From Oehlia diaphana (Eukaryota; Glomeromycota; Glomeromycetes; Glomerales; Glomeraceae), in assembly GCA_003833135.1 (NCBI GenBank), contig QZLH01000651.1, positions 9,317 through 70,560 on the forward strand: DNA of 61,244 nucleotides. Direction: 5' to 3'. The notes beneath the pieces were generated by a model, which did not search any database, had not been told where the DNA came from, and saw only the letters and a list, made by a program, of their open reading frames with translations. Made by a program: the position numbers and the translations under genes. Shown piece after piece: positions 1 through 12,667 of the stretch; the stretch's first letter is position 1; every line of letters starts with the position of its first letter.

Positions 1-106
1 CAGGTCAGGTCAATCTTCATACCTGACCTGAATTTTTTTCAAAAATCTCATACCTGACCTGAATTTCAGGTCAGGTCAGGTCAGGTTACCTGAATTTGGC
101 TGACGC
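1..106. repeat. CAGGT-based tandem and inverted simple repeat
   Basis: The window opens with runs of the pentamer CAGGT (CAGGTCAGGTCA), and its complement CCTGACCTGAATTT occurs twice more. A further run of about four CAGGT units follows near 67-87. Copies in both orientations mean the strand can fold back on itself. It may be the edge of a mobile element cut by the window boundary; no coding capacity is seen. Confidence 0.8.
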
Positions 107-708
107 TCTAGCCGTATACTATTTTTAAAATTATATTTTTAAAAAAATCTTTATCAATTATTATTTAAAATATTTAAATGAATTTTTAAAAGTTTCTTAA
201 ATAAAATTTTTGTATTTTAATACTTTTCATAATAGAGTTGCAATAAATAATATTTTTATAGTTTAATAATATGAAAACTATATTATATTATTATAAATAA
301 AAATAAATATACTAGTATAAAAAAAAAGAAATATATATATATATATTAAAAAAAAAAAATATTAATAAACTTGTAGAAAATTCGCTGATTTTAATAATTA
401 TTATAAATTAAAATTGAAAAAAGTTCTAAAGTATAATATAAAATAAATTTTTATTATAGATATAAAATTATCACTACTTGATATATTTTATTAAAATAAA
501 TATAACAAGCTATTTTTTTTTTAATTTTTTATAATCAATAGATAATGAACTGCCTTAATAATTTAGTAAATTATTAAATTGTTTAACTAAACTTATTAGC
601 ATATTTGTTATTTAAATATATTATTTTAAATGCAATAAAATTCTTTGCAGAAAAATCAGCAATACTCTAATAATATAATAGATTACAGTATACAAATAAA
701 AATAATAC
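107..708. other. AT-rich intergenic sequence
   Basis: About 600 bp of A/T-dominated sequence with homopolymers and short TA runs. No open frame with recognisable content and no RNA gene was seen. Confidence 0.6.
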
Positions 709-780
709 AGTCAATTCCGGATATAACGAACCTGTTTATGCCCGAACCAAACGGCCGGTTTGTTGTATCCAGAGTTGACT
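709..780. mobile_element. Small foldback MITE-like element
   Basis: Two arms of about 23 bp face each other. The left arm starts AGTCAATTCCGGATATAAC at 709. The right arm at 758-780, read on the other strand, starts AGTCAACTCTGGATACAAC. They differ at only a few positions and are separated by about 26 bp. This is the layout of a miniature inverted-repeat element, probably of Tc1/mariner type given the TA-rich flanks. Family assignment is inference. Confidence 0.6.
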
Positions 781-2554
781 AATAATAAAAAGAAAAAAGC
801 TATTAAAAAGTCTGATTATGGAAGTTTGGTTCATATCGCTATCGACCAGCCTGCACTACGGCATTAAGAAATTAACTATGTGACAAACAAATATTAGAGT
901 ATATGATAAATAGGATGTCGCACATTTTAAGTCCCCAGAATTACTGATTAAAATAAAAAAAAATGTAGGGACGTGACTCGGTGACAAATGCGCAAGTCAC
1001 GTGAAGAAAATTGTGATACTAATCATTTGTATATGCAAGCAATTGGACACATGCTATTTTTCATTGCATTGAACATCTCAAAAATCTTTTCGATCTAAAA
1101 ATGCAAAATAACCTAGCCCAAAACGTTTTATATACAAAGAAGTCCTGTGTCGCATGAACTTATTCAAAAAAAGGAGTGAATAATTTAATTTATTAAACAT
1201 ATTTCCCACTTATGCATAATTAGGTGTCATGCACAAAGAAACCTATCTAGTCGAATCTTTATTCACTTTATCGAATAATACATTGGAAGTTGATTGAGTA
1301 TAATTTTATGTCAATTAGATATGCGTCTTCACTGCAAAATAATAAAGGAAAAAAAACCTGCTGAATTAACATTTTTCCGATGTTCCATATTATCGTATAT
1401 GCGTATGTGATACTGCGGTTATTTGTGATACCTAGCAAACTTTAGTAGATTTTGCGCTTATCGAATCTAGATTGAAAACAAACAAAAAAAAAAAAAAAAA
1501 AAAAAAATATTGGGGAAATAGTACAATATCTAAAGATTAACATATTCAGGTGAAGGCGACGTGGAATCAAATTAACTTTTGGTTGGGGATTTGGAAATTC
1601 TTCCCAGAAAGGACAATGATAGCATGATGCAGTGAAATCCGTGCTTTTATTTGCTTGATTAAATGCCATTTATTTTTCTCCTCAAAAAAAAAAAAATATA
1701 TTTATGTATTTATATCACACTTTAGCTTTGATATCTTACGCCTGCGAATACTATTCTGCCACGCTTTCACATTATAAACTGTACTCCACAATGAACATCT
1801 ATCCCATTCTTATTAAATTTCTTTCGTGCTTCTCTTTACGTAATTCAACATTATGCTATAAACAATAGAACCATTATCAGATTTAGCATATGTCAGACAT
1901 TGCATTGTCTTTGTTTTCTGATTTTAATTGATTACCATTGTATATAATTTGATTTACGTAGCCATTTTTTTTTTTTCTTGTTGAACCTTCTATTTCTGGT
2001 TAGAATGGAAAATGTGGTGTTTGTATGTGTCACTTATGACTCATCGTATAATGAGTGTCCCTGATCTGTATCACTTATTAATTTCACATGACTTTCATGA
2101 TTTTATAATTTTTTCCCAGAATTATAATATTATCCTGTTGAGAAGTTTACTAATGTTGGTGAAACAAAATCATTCAATTTCCCCGTTTAATCCTAATCTG
2201 CCAATAATCTGCCAATTCCTAATCTTATAACGTCTTCAAAAAATAAGGGGCATGTGAAGACATTCTTCGTGTCGACTTAGCTGAGCTATGGTGTAACAAT
2301 TAACACGAAACCGTTGTTCAGGGAACTTCTAACCTGTTTTTTCTACCATTTTGGCCAATCAATTTAATTATAGCTTTAGGGAGTATCTAGATCATCACCG
2401 TAAAACAGGGTCCACTTTTATTATTTATACTATCTCACCGAGGATACTTGTATAAATCCTCAGCCAAAACTATTCCAATCAAATACAGGCTCATATATCG
2501 GATATTGACAAAGAAGAAATAATTAACCTTGCCATCTCGTTTTACACACGTGTC
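781..2554. other. Intergenic region upstream of LIS1
   Basis: About 1.8 kb with no frame resembling a known protein. The only long frames are accidental ones with homopolymer content. The last few hundred bases before 2555 should contain the LIS1 promoter and 5' leader, but no specific site could be assigned. Confidence 0.5.
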
Positions 2555-4703
2555 ATGGCTACGATATTGTTGTCAGATCGCCAAAAGGACGAGCTGTGAG
2601 TATACTTTAATATAGCTGCAGATTTAAAAGTTTCCTTACATCTGGTTTACGATTGCAAAGGAAAACAGAAATCCAGAGTAGATTTCAATACATGGAAACA
2701 AGCGCTTTGATATATCAGTCAACACGCCTTAAATTACATTTGTCTATAAATATATATGCCACATTTGGTGTTTATTTTTTGATGTTTCGAAGGCTTAATC
2801 TTGGACAAGATAGTTAATTAGAAACGTATTAACTTAAAAAGTTTTTGTGATATTTATTTGTTATAATAAACAGACACAAAGCCATCCTCGATTATCTACA
2901 TTCTAACGGTTATACTACTGCGTTTGATTCTCTTAAAGCGGAATCAAAACAAGAAGATTTTAATCCTGATCCTAAACAAAAATATGCCGGATTATTGGAA
3001 AAGAAATGGACTTCGGTCATCCGGTTACAAAAAAAGGTATTTCAAGTGTTGATAAGGATTTTTAAATATTAGCTGGTTATTGAAGTCTTGATATAATTCA
3101 AGATTTTTTTTTGATCGTATAAAATTATAATATTTCAAAAAATGAAAAAAATCGCAAGATATTCATTGAGTCCACTGAAAAAATGTTTATATTTATTCGA
3201 GATTTCATTTTATTTAAATTAATATTTTCAATCATTTAATTAGATTATGGACCTGGAAAATAAAATCACACAAATGCAAGAAGAGTTGAATAATGCGCCA
3301 ATTCGAAAAACAAATAGTGCTGTTGACTGGGTGCCACGTGCACCAGAAAAATACTCGTTATCTGGTCATAGAAATCCCGTCACACGTGTTACGTTTCATC
3401 CGGTTTTTTCTGTAATTGCTTCCGCATCAGAAGATACTTCCATAAAAATTTGGGATTATGAGACTGGTGAATTTGAAAGAACTCTTAAGGGACACACTAA
3501 AGCAGTTCAGGATATAGCCTTTGATCCAAAGGGTAATTTTTTAGGTAACTATTTTTAAATATTGTATTAATGATCTTTTACTATATATATTTCGCAAGTT
3601 AATATACGAAGTTGCTTTTTATTATAGTTTCTTGTTCTGCAGATTTGACTATAAAGGTGTGGGACTTGCAGAATGATTACAAATGCGTAAAAACACTTTA
3701 TGGTCATGATCATAGTGTTTCATCCGTTGCGTTTTTACCATCTGGTGATATTATCATTTCTGCTTCTCGCGACAAAACGATTAAATTTTGGGAAATGGCA
3801 TCTGGGTTCGTTTTTTATTTATCCGAATTTATTTTAATCGATGATTAAAGTTTATTGACATCTTTTTATATATATATATATACACACAGATATTGTGTAA
3901 AAACATACACTGGTCATTCAGATTGGGTACGGATGGTATCCCCAAGTGAGGATGGCAAGTGGATTGTAACTAGTTCGAATGATCAGGTTATATTTATTAC
4001 TATTATTATTATCAAATATTTTGTTTTATAATATCTGACATGTTCCATTATGTATTAAAAGACTTCTCGACTTTGGGAGGTATCATCTGGAGAATGTAAG
4101 ATGGACTTTAGGGGTCATGATCATGTTGTAGAATGCGCAATTTTTGTTCCTGTTATTGCTTATCCTTTCATACGAGAGTTGATAGGCGTAGATAAAGATG
4201 TATGTTTATAGTTTTTAACAATTCTATTAATTTATTCACTCATTTTATTTAACTTATTATTTTCTAATATACACAATAGCCAAAAGCAACATCTAGAGAT
4301 CAGCCAATTCCTGCACAATATATTGTGACTGGTTCAAGAGACAAGACAATTAAAATTTGGGACTCAACAGGTCAATGTGTAAGGACACTGGTATGTTATT
4401 TCTATTTGAAAAATGAATTGAAGCAATCTTTATATTTAGTTTATAACTTACCTATTATGATAAATATAGGTGGGTCATGATAATTGGGTACGTGGCTTAG
4501 TATTCCATCCTACTGGCAAGTATCTTCTTAGTGGATCCGATGACAAAACCATCAAAATATGGGATATGAAAACTGGACGATGCACAAAAACTCTAGAAGC
4601 GCATGCGCATTTTGTAACGTGCATCGCTTTTAATACAGGTAGCCCCGTTGTTGCAACAGGGTCTGTGGATCAAACAGTAAAAATTTGGGCTCCTTATAGA
4701 TGA
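2555..4703 (+). CDS. PAC1: LIS1/PAC1/NudF, dynein regulator with LisH and WD40 repeats
   Basis: Reconstructed as eight exons (about 420 aa). Exon 1 starts at ATG 2555 ([14 protein letters not shown]). Exon 2 encodes the LisH dimerisation motif ([17 protein letters not shown]). Exon 3 carries a short coiled coil ([17 protein letters not shown]), then the WD40 propeller begins ([17 protein letters not shown]). Repeats with GH...D..IKIW/VWD signatures follow through 4703, ending IWAPYR. All junctions are GT-AG with matching phase. In fungi LIS1/PAC1 binds the dynein motor ring with NudE and is needed for nuclear migration and long-range hyphal transport, which matters in a coenocytic hypha. Length and architecture match the family. 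It lies upstream of transketolase on the same strand. Confidence 0.95.
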
Positions 4704-5358
4704 AATAATTAAAAAATTTTTTTTGTAGTTAACTGGTTATTAGGGAATATAATATATAATATTATATATATCATTAAACATAGAGCACATTATAAAGGGT
4801 TACATTATTATATACTCCTATCGATTTTAGTCTTTGTTCTGATTATTTCCGTTACCTTGTATTACATAGCGTTTTCTTTTTCGTTTTTATTATCTACTTT
4901 TCCTTTGTATTTCTCATTTGGTCCAAAATTATTAATCATCCGATAGTACATGTTGATCTGGAATCTATTTAAGGTATTAATAAACATGCAATACCATGGA
5001 ATTGTTAATTAGTCATTTAGTCTCTTAGTACCCTCATCAAGTGATCGTGGAATAATTATGTAACCTGTTTCAAACAGGTTTCATGCGTACAAATCAATAT
5101 CATTAATAAACTAATAAATTATTAATAATTTAAAATGTTTGAAATGAAAATTAGTATAAGGTTAGTATAAGTGTGCTGCTTCGACTAATTCTTATTTGTT
5201 AATCAGTTATTATTCAGCAGTTATCAAAACCATATAACCAAATAAAAACATATATACGCCATGGCTTTCTGATAAATTTTTTTTTTTCCTTTTTTTTTTT
5301 TGACTATAAAAAGTCGGAAATAAATTAACGAACCTTCACGAACTAACTTCTTAAAAAA
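4704..5358. other. LIS1 3' region and transketolase promoter region
   Basis: 655 bp between two same-strand genes. It holds AT-rich 3' UTR-like sequence and a near-perfect palindrome at 5062-5080, listed separately. No gene was seen. Confidence 0.5.
5062..5080. repeat. 19-bp palindrome AACCTGTTT-C-AAACAGGTT
   Basis: Two perfect 9-bp arms flank a single central C, about 280 bp upstream of the transketolase start. It could be a dimeric factor site or chance; there is no independent support. Confidence 0.5.
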
Positions 5359-8160
5359 ATGTATCAACAAATTGATCATATTGCTATTAATACTATTCGT
5401 ACGCTTGCCGCGGATGTTGTAAGAAAAGCTAATTCTGGACACCCTGGTATGTTCGAATATTATTGACTTATCTCTGGAGGAATGAGTGGCTGTACATTGC
5501 TGGTATTTATTTGAATAATAATTTGAAAATAAATTATCCTCTTTAGGTGCTCCCATGGGATGCGCTCCTATGGCCCATGTTCTTTTCTCCAAGTTTATCA
5601 CAGCCAACCCAGAAAATCCGAAATGGGTATGTTAGTTTGCAATTGCTCTCGCAGAGATGCGATGATCATCAAAATTTTGCGATTATCCGACCAATTTTTT
5701 TTTTTGAAATTTTTTTTTTTTGTGATCTACTTAACCGTGATATACATGTGATAATTAAAATTCATTTTTGATTTTTGCTTTACATTTCTTTTATTTAGCC
5801 CAACCGGGATCGTTTTGTCTTATCCAATGGTCATGGATGCGCGTTGCAGTATATCTTGCTTCATTTACTGGGATGTAATCTAACAATAGATGATTTAAAA
5901 CTGTTCCGTCAAACCGATAGCAAGTAAGACCTAAATGCGAGAATGACTCATGTATAAAAACTTTACATTAAATATCGCATTCTTCTTAGGACTCCTGGGC
6001 ATCCAGAATGTCACTTAACTGAAGGCATTGAAGTAACTACCGGTCCACTTGGGCAGGGTAAATGATCACTACGTGTCATAATTTGTTAAACGTCTTTGAT
6101 TCTTTTTTTTTTTGACCAATAATCGAATTGTGGTATATCTTTATTAGGTTTTGGTAATTCCGTAGGTTTGGCCATTGCCCAAGCTCATTTCGCTGCTGTT
6201 TTTAACCAACCAGGGTTTGATTTATTCACGAATCACGTTTACGTGATTGTTGGTGATGGCTGTCTTCAAGAAGGTGTTGCTTCTGAAGCAGCTTCCCTTG
6301 CAGGGTAAGCGTTTGATAGAATTTTAAAGTCGACTTAAACGATTTAATCTAATGAGTGCGGTTCAATCTTATAGACATTTGCAACTCGGCAATCTAATCG
6401 CTCTCTATGATGATAATCATGTGTCTATCGATGGTATGTTAAATTACGTATATTTCAAATTGAAATTTTTGGATTCTCCTCAAATAGAGAAGATTACAAT
6501 TAATCAATCCACTTAATTGTATACAATCCAATTTTACATTATAGGTGACACAGAAGTTAGTTTTACTGAAGACGTTTGTAAACGTTTCGAAGCTTATGGA
6601 TGGCACACTCAAGTGGTCGCAGATGGCAATAATGATCTTGAAGGCATTACTAAGGCTATTGAAAATGCCAAGAAAGTGACAAATAAGCCTTCATTAATTA
6701 AGATTAAAACTATCATTGGCATTGGTTCAAAAAATGAAGGTACTGAAAAAGTTCACGGAGCTCCATTAGCACCCGATGATATAGTCGAAATCAAAAAGAA
6801 ATTCGGATTTGACCCGGAAAAATTCTTCCACGTACCTAATGAGGTTTATGAACTTTATGGTCAATACCGTGAAAAAGGCAAAGCCGCCGAAGCTCAATGG
6901 AATAAACTATTGGAGAACTACACTGCTAAATTCCCAGAGAAGGTAATATGTTTATAGATTTAAAGTATGAAGATTTTAAGGTCAACTTTGTATATTAAAG
7001 CGTTATTATATAATTAACAGGGTAATGAAATCACACGTAGATTCAGTAATAAATTGCCAGAGGGTTGGGAGAAACATCTGCCACGCTATACGCCATCTGA
7101 TCCCGCAGTTGCTACAAGAAAATTATCTGAAAACGTGTTAAATAAGATCGCTGATGCTATACCAGAGCTTATTGGTGGTTCAGCGGATTTAACAGGCTCT
7201 AATTTAACACGTTGGAAAACGGCGGTTGATTTTCAGCCCCAATCAACGGGTTTGGGTAATTATTCAGGACGCTACATTAGATATGGTGTTCGTGAACATG
7301 GCATGTTTAGTGTAATGAATGGTCTTACTGCTTATGGAGGTTTAATCCCTTTCGGTGGTACTTTCTTGAACTTTATTAGCTATGGATTGGGATCTGTTCG
7401 ATTAGCGGCTCTTTCTTCTTTTCGTGTACTTTATATAATGACTCATGATTCAATCGGTTTGGGTACGTAAATAATTACTTTATTAGCAATTAATTTTTTG
7501 TTACTTAATAAAAAATGAAATTACTTTTTTAAATATACAGGTGAGGACGGACCTACTCATCAGCCCATTGAAACAGTCGCTGGTCTACGTGCATTACCAA
7601 ATATTTTGGTTTTCCGTCCAGCAGATGGCAATGAAGTGTCTGGGGCTTACCTTGCAGCAATTAGCAATCTCAATAGACCATCAGTATTGTGTCTTTCTCG
7701 ACAAAATTTACCCCATTTAGAAGGATCATCTGTTGAGAATACCCTTAAAGGAGGTTATGTATTGAAAGAATGTACGGATGCAAAAATCACTTTAACCGGT
7801 ACTGGATCCGAAATATCAATCGTAGTTGAAGCATCCAAAAAATTAGAATCTGAGGGAGTTAAAACACGTGTAGTATCTTTACCGTGCTTTGAACTTTTTG
7901 AAGAACAAAGCATTGAGTATAAGTCGTCAGTTTTTCCCGATGGTATTCCAATTTTAAGTGTTGAAGCGCTAGCAACTTTTGGATGGTCAAAATTTGCTCA
8001 CGCAAATATTGGCATGACAATTTTTGGTTCTTCTGGACCTTACCAACAACTTTACAAGAAATATGGTTTTACGGCTGAAAATATTTCTGAAAAAGCAAAG
8101 AAAACTATAGAATTTTATAAAACGGCTCCTGTTCCATCGGTTATTCACAAACCTTTTTAA
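5359..8160 (+). CDS. TKL1: Transketolase (pentose phosphate pathway)
   Basis: Multi-exon gene starting at ATG 5359 ([20 protein letters not shown]) and ending HKPF at 8160. Visible signatures are [50 protein letters not shown], the thiamine-diphosphate motif [18 protein letters not shown], then [35 protein letters not shown] and the C-terminal domain with [11 protein letters not shown]. It transfers two-carbon ketol units between sugar phosphates (xylulose-5-P with ribose-5-P or erythrose-4-P), using ThDP and a divalent metal, in the cytosol. Exon phases agree at every GT-AG junction used (for example TDSK/TPGHPE across 5921-5990 and GLG/EDGPTH across 7464-7541). No catalytic motif is missing. 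The related dihydroxyacetone synthase is less likely because of the overall transketolase-type motifs. Confidence 0.96.
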
Positions 8161-8476
8161 AAAACACGTATCATATACATATTACTGTTTAAGTTAAGAA
8201 ACCAATTTTTGTTGTAATTTATGTAAAAACTGTAAGCTTTATTTAATAAATTTATAAATTTGTTCCGCATGATGCTTTTTAGCAACAAAAAAAATTGGTA
8301 TTATATATATCATGAATTTAAGAGCAATAATAACAATATTCGATATTCACATTTAGAAATTAAAATACCAGGAAAATTTCAATCAAAGATTACACGAGTC
8401 TAACCGATTATAGCTTTTTTTTTTTGATTATCTAAATATTAAACTTGTCATCACATTTCGTATAGGTTTTATTCAA
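8161..8476. other. Short intergenic region between transketolase and AATF
   Basis: 316 bp of AT-rich sequence containing the transketolase 3' UTR and the promoter of the next gene. No gene was seen. Confidence 0.5.
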
Positions 8477-10917
8477 ATGGGTAAATTGTAAATTTTTTTT
8501 AAAAAAATCTTATAGAAAGTTTATATGGATGTTTAATAAAAATTTTTATTATTTCGATAGTTTTAGGAAAGAAAAAGTCTCTTACGGCACAACTAGCCGA
8601 ATTATCAAACCCTACACCAATAGGTCAATATTTTATTTTACAGATTTATGATCAAAATTATTAAATAAAACCATAAAATTAAATAAATATCTTTGTTTTA
8701 TTAAATTAATAATGTTAAAGATATTGATCCGGAAGAATTTGGGGAAACCTATCATACATATGGGTTTGATCAGAGCGATGAAGAAAATGAGGAAATAGAA
8801 AGAGATGTAGGAAGAGAACATTATGTTGCAGTTGGGTATGGTTTGATCCATTCATGGTTTTCATTAATCGATCAATTTTATTTATGTTCTCATGAAATTG
8901 GATTATTCTTTTTAGAAAGAGTTCTCTTCGTCGTAACTTATTCATTTTAGATGATCCAAAGTATGTTGGAAAACGTAGTAGTAGGAAGGATATATTTGAA
9001 AATTATTCTAATGATGAGGATGATGAGGATGCTGAGCAAAGTTCTGAGGTTGAAGATGAGAGCGATAAAATAGACAATAAAATTGGTGATAAACATAATA
9101 ATGGAATTGAGTTACATGAGAATGAAAATATAGGAAACAATGATAAAATATCTCCTTCTGATGAGGGAAGCGGGGAAAGTGAAGATCAAGAATCCAACTT
9201 TGAAAATAAAGATGGTGACGAAAACAGTTTATCTGTTCAAGAAGAATTACGGAAAATTGAAGAGGAAGAACGGTAATTTTTTACATACTTCATGACTATG
9301 ATGATCCTTCATAGACCCCCCTTTATGACAATAAATTTCTTTAATTGCTCTTTCTACTATGCACGGTGTGTGTTAATCTTATTTATTATAGAAATTTATT
9401 ACATAAAATGAAACAAAATGCCCAAGAAGATGTAACTAAAGGACAGCATGTTAAGACACAACTTGTAAGTACCAATAAAATCATTATCCCTAAACTGATA
9501 TTTATACCTTTCATTGTCTAATTTCCACCAGGGACTTTGGGATACATTTCTAGACACTCGAATTCGTCTTCAAAAGGCTGTGTCTATTGCTAATTCTTTC
9601 CCTCAAGTAACATTTCTTTATGATTTCATACATGAATTTATGTGTGTAGGCATAATTATTAAAAGCAGATAGTTGCTTTTGTAGAGTGATGTTTATTCGG
9701 AATTTCTTACACCAGAATCGGAGTTAGCTATTCAAGAAACACGAACAGAATTAAGGGAACTTGTAGATTCTCTTATAGATTTAAGAAAAGTATGTAGTAT
9801 GTTTACACTTTTTGATTTATTCGCATCATCCAAAATTAATCTCATATTTACAATTAGGATTTGTGTCATGAGAATAATAACATTAAAGAAATTTCAGAAA
9901 GCGTTATGAATAGTCGTAAACACCATCTTGATGATCATAATTATACTGAATACTTATGGAAAGACATGAAAGAATTATATGATCATTTTTCACCTTATCG
10001 CACACAAACTATTGATAAATGGAGCAATAAAGTACAAATTGCTTCAGGGATATCGCTTAATAAAAGATTCAAAGCTATTAATCAAGGTGTAAATACGCAA
10101 ATTGAACAAATTTTACATGATAAAGAAAGATTGACTAAAAGGACTCAATTAAAAAGAAATTCTGATAAAATATTGGGAAAGGTTTGTTCGCACTTCTATT
10201 AAAAATACCGATATAGTTTCTTTGTTTAATTATTTTTATTTCATTTTCTTTCTTTTATAGAAAGAACACGACATAGAGGATCCTGATAAAGATGTAAAAA
10301 AACATGATAAACACCTTTCAAATTACGATGTTGAAATATTTGATGATACTGATTTTTATCAACAACTTTTGAGAGAACTTATAGAAAGTCGCATGATTGA
10401 TACAGGTGCTTTTGAATATTTTCCATCTTTAATAGGTACTTTTTATTTATTATGAACTATAATAATAAAAGATTAATATTGAATTACAGATGATCCAATT
10501 TCACTTGGAATGCAATGGGCAGCAATTAGACAAACAAAACAAAAGAAAAAACAGGTTGATACCAAAGCAAGTAAGGGGAGAAGATTAAGGTGATTTTTTT
10601 AAAAAGATTCGTTTATTTCCTTATAGATGGATATTTTCTTTCATTAACAATCTTAACAATTTTTTTTTTTTTGAAAAAAATTGTTGTCTAGATATCACGT
10701 TCACGAAAGATTACAAAATTTCATGGTACCAATTCCAGATGGTAACTGGCATGAAGATATGATTGATGAATTATACTCTTCCTTATTAGGTAAAAAATAT
10801 GATAATAATTTAGAATCAAGTGAAAATGAAAATGAAAATGAAACTATTTCAAAGACAAAGGAACAAAAAGAATGTACAATTGAACCTGATTTAAATAGGT
10901 TAAGAATTTTTGGGTAG
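8477..10917 (+). CDS. BFR2: AATF/Che-1/Bfr2 family ribosome-biogenesis protein
   Basis: The first exon is only four bases (ATGG at 8477-8480). Splicing to GAAAGAAAAAG gives [20 protein letters not shown], which continues as DIDPEEFG after the next intron; this NPTP..DPE start is typical of the family. Later exons give a highly acidic region (about 8950-9270), then the AATF leucine-zipper-like domain ([20 protein letters not shown]) at 9534-9606 and a helical region. The TRAUB domain ([18 protein letters not shown]) comes near the end, stopping at RIFG. Bfr2 in yeast and AATF in animals act in the nucleolus in early pre-18S rRNA processing (ENP2-BFR2 module of the small-subunit processome). 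The acidic stretch fits a nucleolar protein. The tiny first exon is inferred from phase and motif and is the least certain part. Confidence 0.9.
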
Positions 10918-11131
10918 TATCTAGTTACTTATTAATAAAGTCAAAGTATTTATATTTATTTTAAAAGTTGCGTCATATAATCGCGTGAATATTGCAAATT
11001 TTTGATTGGCCGGATTGGCCGGATATCAAAGCGATTATCAACAATTACTATTTATAAATAAAAACAATAAACACCCAAGTCCTAAGGTTCTCTGTTTTTT
11101 TTTTGGCAAAATATACAGTATAAATGGCATT

Positions 11132-12443
11132 ATGGCAGAACGACAAATAAATTGCCAAGCAGAATTTTTTTCAACTTCTCCTAGGAATAATTTTATTTCC
11201 AATAAGCAGCCATGGGAATATGATCCCTTATATCATACGGAAGTAAAATTATTTATTAAAGATATACATAATTTAAAACACGTTCAATATAAAAAAATTG
11301 ATATTAAAAGTGGTATGTTATAAAAGTTTTTGTTTTCTTTGTGGTTTTTTCTAATGAATAATATACATTTTGTTTTATGGACATAGGAGTGGAAAAAGAA
11401 GTATCAGTATTTTTTTATGGTCAATCGAATAGACCAGTACAATGTGTTGATATCATCGGAATAGTTAGAGCTATTGATATATTTAGAAAAGTGATCAAAT
11501 ATTATAGTAAGTATTTTTTCTCTATTTTGTTGAATATTTTGCTTTTTCATATTCGTTAATACAATTCTCACGTAATAACATATACAATATATAGTTGATG
11601 ATGGATCATCCACCATTTCGTGTGCAGAATTTATACCAGATGATTTGATAAATAGTTCAAGTAAATTGGCGCTTTCTCAATTGAACAAATTTAACATATC
11701 AGAATTAGTAAGAGTCGGCGGAATTTTAAATGAATATAAAAATCGAAAAGAAATTAAAATTCGTCATATGAGTGAGCATATTATATGATGTGCAAATGAT
11801 TTCAACTTTACATATTGCAGTAATTTTTTATTCCCTTTCTCAATTTATAATAGATAAAATAGAAGATCCAAATGAAGAATTACTTAGGTGGACAGAGATA
11901 ATCTGTCTAAAAAAAGATGTATACTGTAAAGAATTCAAATTTACATCAAATCATTTTGACGAAAAAAAACTTTTACGTGATAAATCTTCTGCGGGTTCAT
12001 ATTATCCAAATAAGAAGGTGGCTTTATCAAGAAAGCCAACAAGCGGTGGTGGTGATAGTTCCACCGTTTCTTATACAACGCAATCTAATCAATCCGATGC
12101 GATACGATGTAATTCATTACAAATTATTGACGAAGAAATGCTACTAAAAAGTCGCATTAAAGAATATATTGACAATAATTTAAATGAATTTAGATTTAGT
12201 AGCATTGTCGAAGTTACTGAGTTACAAGATATTGCAATTAAAGTATTGCAATCACAAGGAAGAATAATTGATTTCAAGAAACAAGATAAGACAATACAAA
12301 GAAATAATTACCATAAACAATATAAAGAAGAAATCAGATTTTTATTTAAGAAAATATTAAAAAGTTTAATACAAGATGAATATTTACAAGCTGATCAAAA
12401 TCTAGTTTCATTCAAGGTAGTAAAAACAAAGGAAGAAAAATAA
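11132..12443 (+). CDS. STN1: STN1-like CST complex subunit (OB fold plus winged helix)
   Basis: Four exons. ATG at 11132 gives MAERQINCQAEFFSTSPRNN; the frame stays open upstream but only with non-ATG starts. The OB fold spans exons 1-4: an N-terminal strand (WEYDPLYHTEVKLFIKDIHN), then VFFYGQSNRPVQCVDIIGIV, DDGSSTISCAEF, VRVGGILNEYKNRKEIKI and the end of the fold, IEDPNEELLRWTEII. The order and spacing match vertebrate and fission-yeast Stn1. The C-terminal part after a Ser/Gly linker (about 12000-12110) is helical and fits the tandem winged-helix region of Stn1. Stn1 binds Ten1 and single-stranded telomeric DNA, and promotes C-strand fill-in by polymerase alpha-primase. RPA32 is the main alternative (same fold), but the IEDP...E..Y segment and the lack of an RPA32-type phospho-N-terminus favour Stn1. 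The gene ends 13 bp from the converging F-box gene. Confidence 0.85.
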
Positions 12444-12456
12444 TTATATTCTACTC

Positions 12457-12630
12457 TCAAAAATTTTTCCATATATTATTATCAACCACTTGTATGAATT
12501 TTGATGGAATTTTAAATTTATCAATAAATTGTTTATGATTCCAATAAATTTGAACCATATTAGGACAATTTTGAGCCAGTTCATTAAAATCATTATAATT
12601 CAATTGTTCTAAATTATTCTTATAATCAGT

Positions 12631-12667
<37 letters not shown>

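Noticed and set aside
5224..5771. Small frames overlapping the transketolase start
   Set aside because: They are shadows of the spliced transketolase exons and their intron.
11006..11131. Longer STN1 start at 11006
   Set aside because: It would begin with TTG; the first in-frame ATG is 11132 and the OB fold begins after it.
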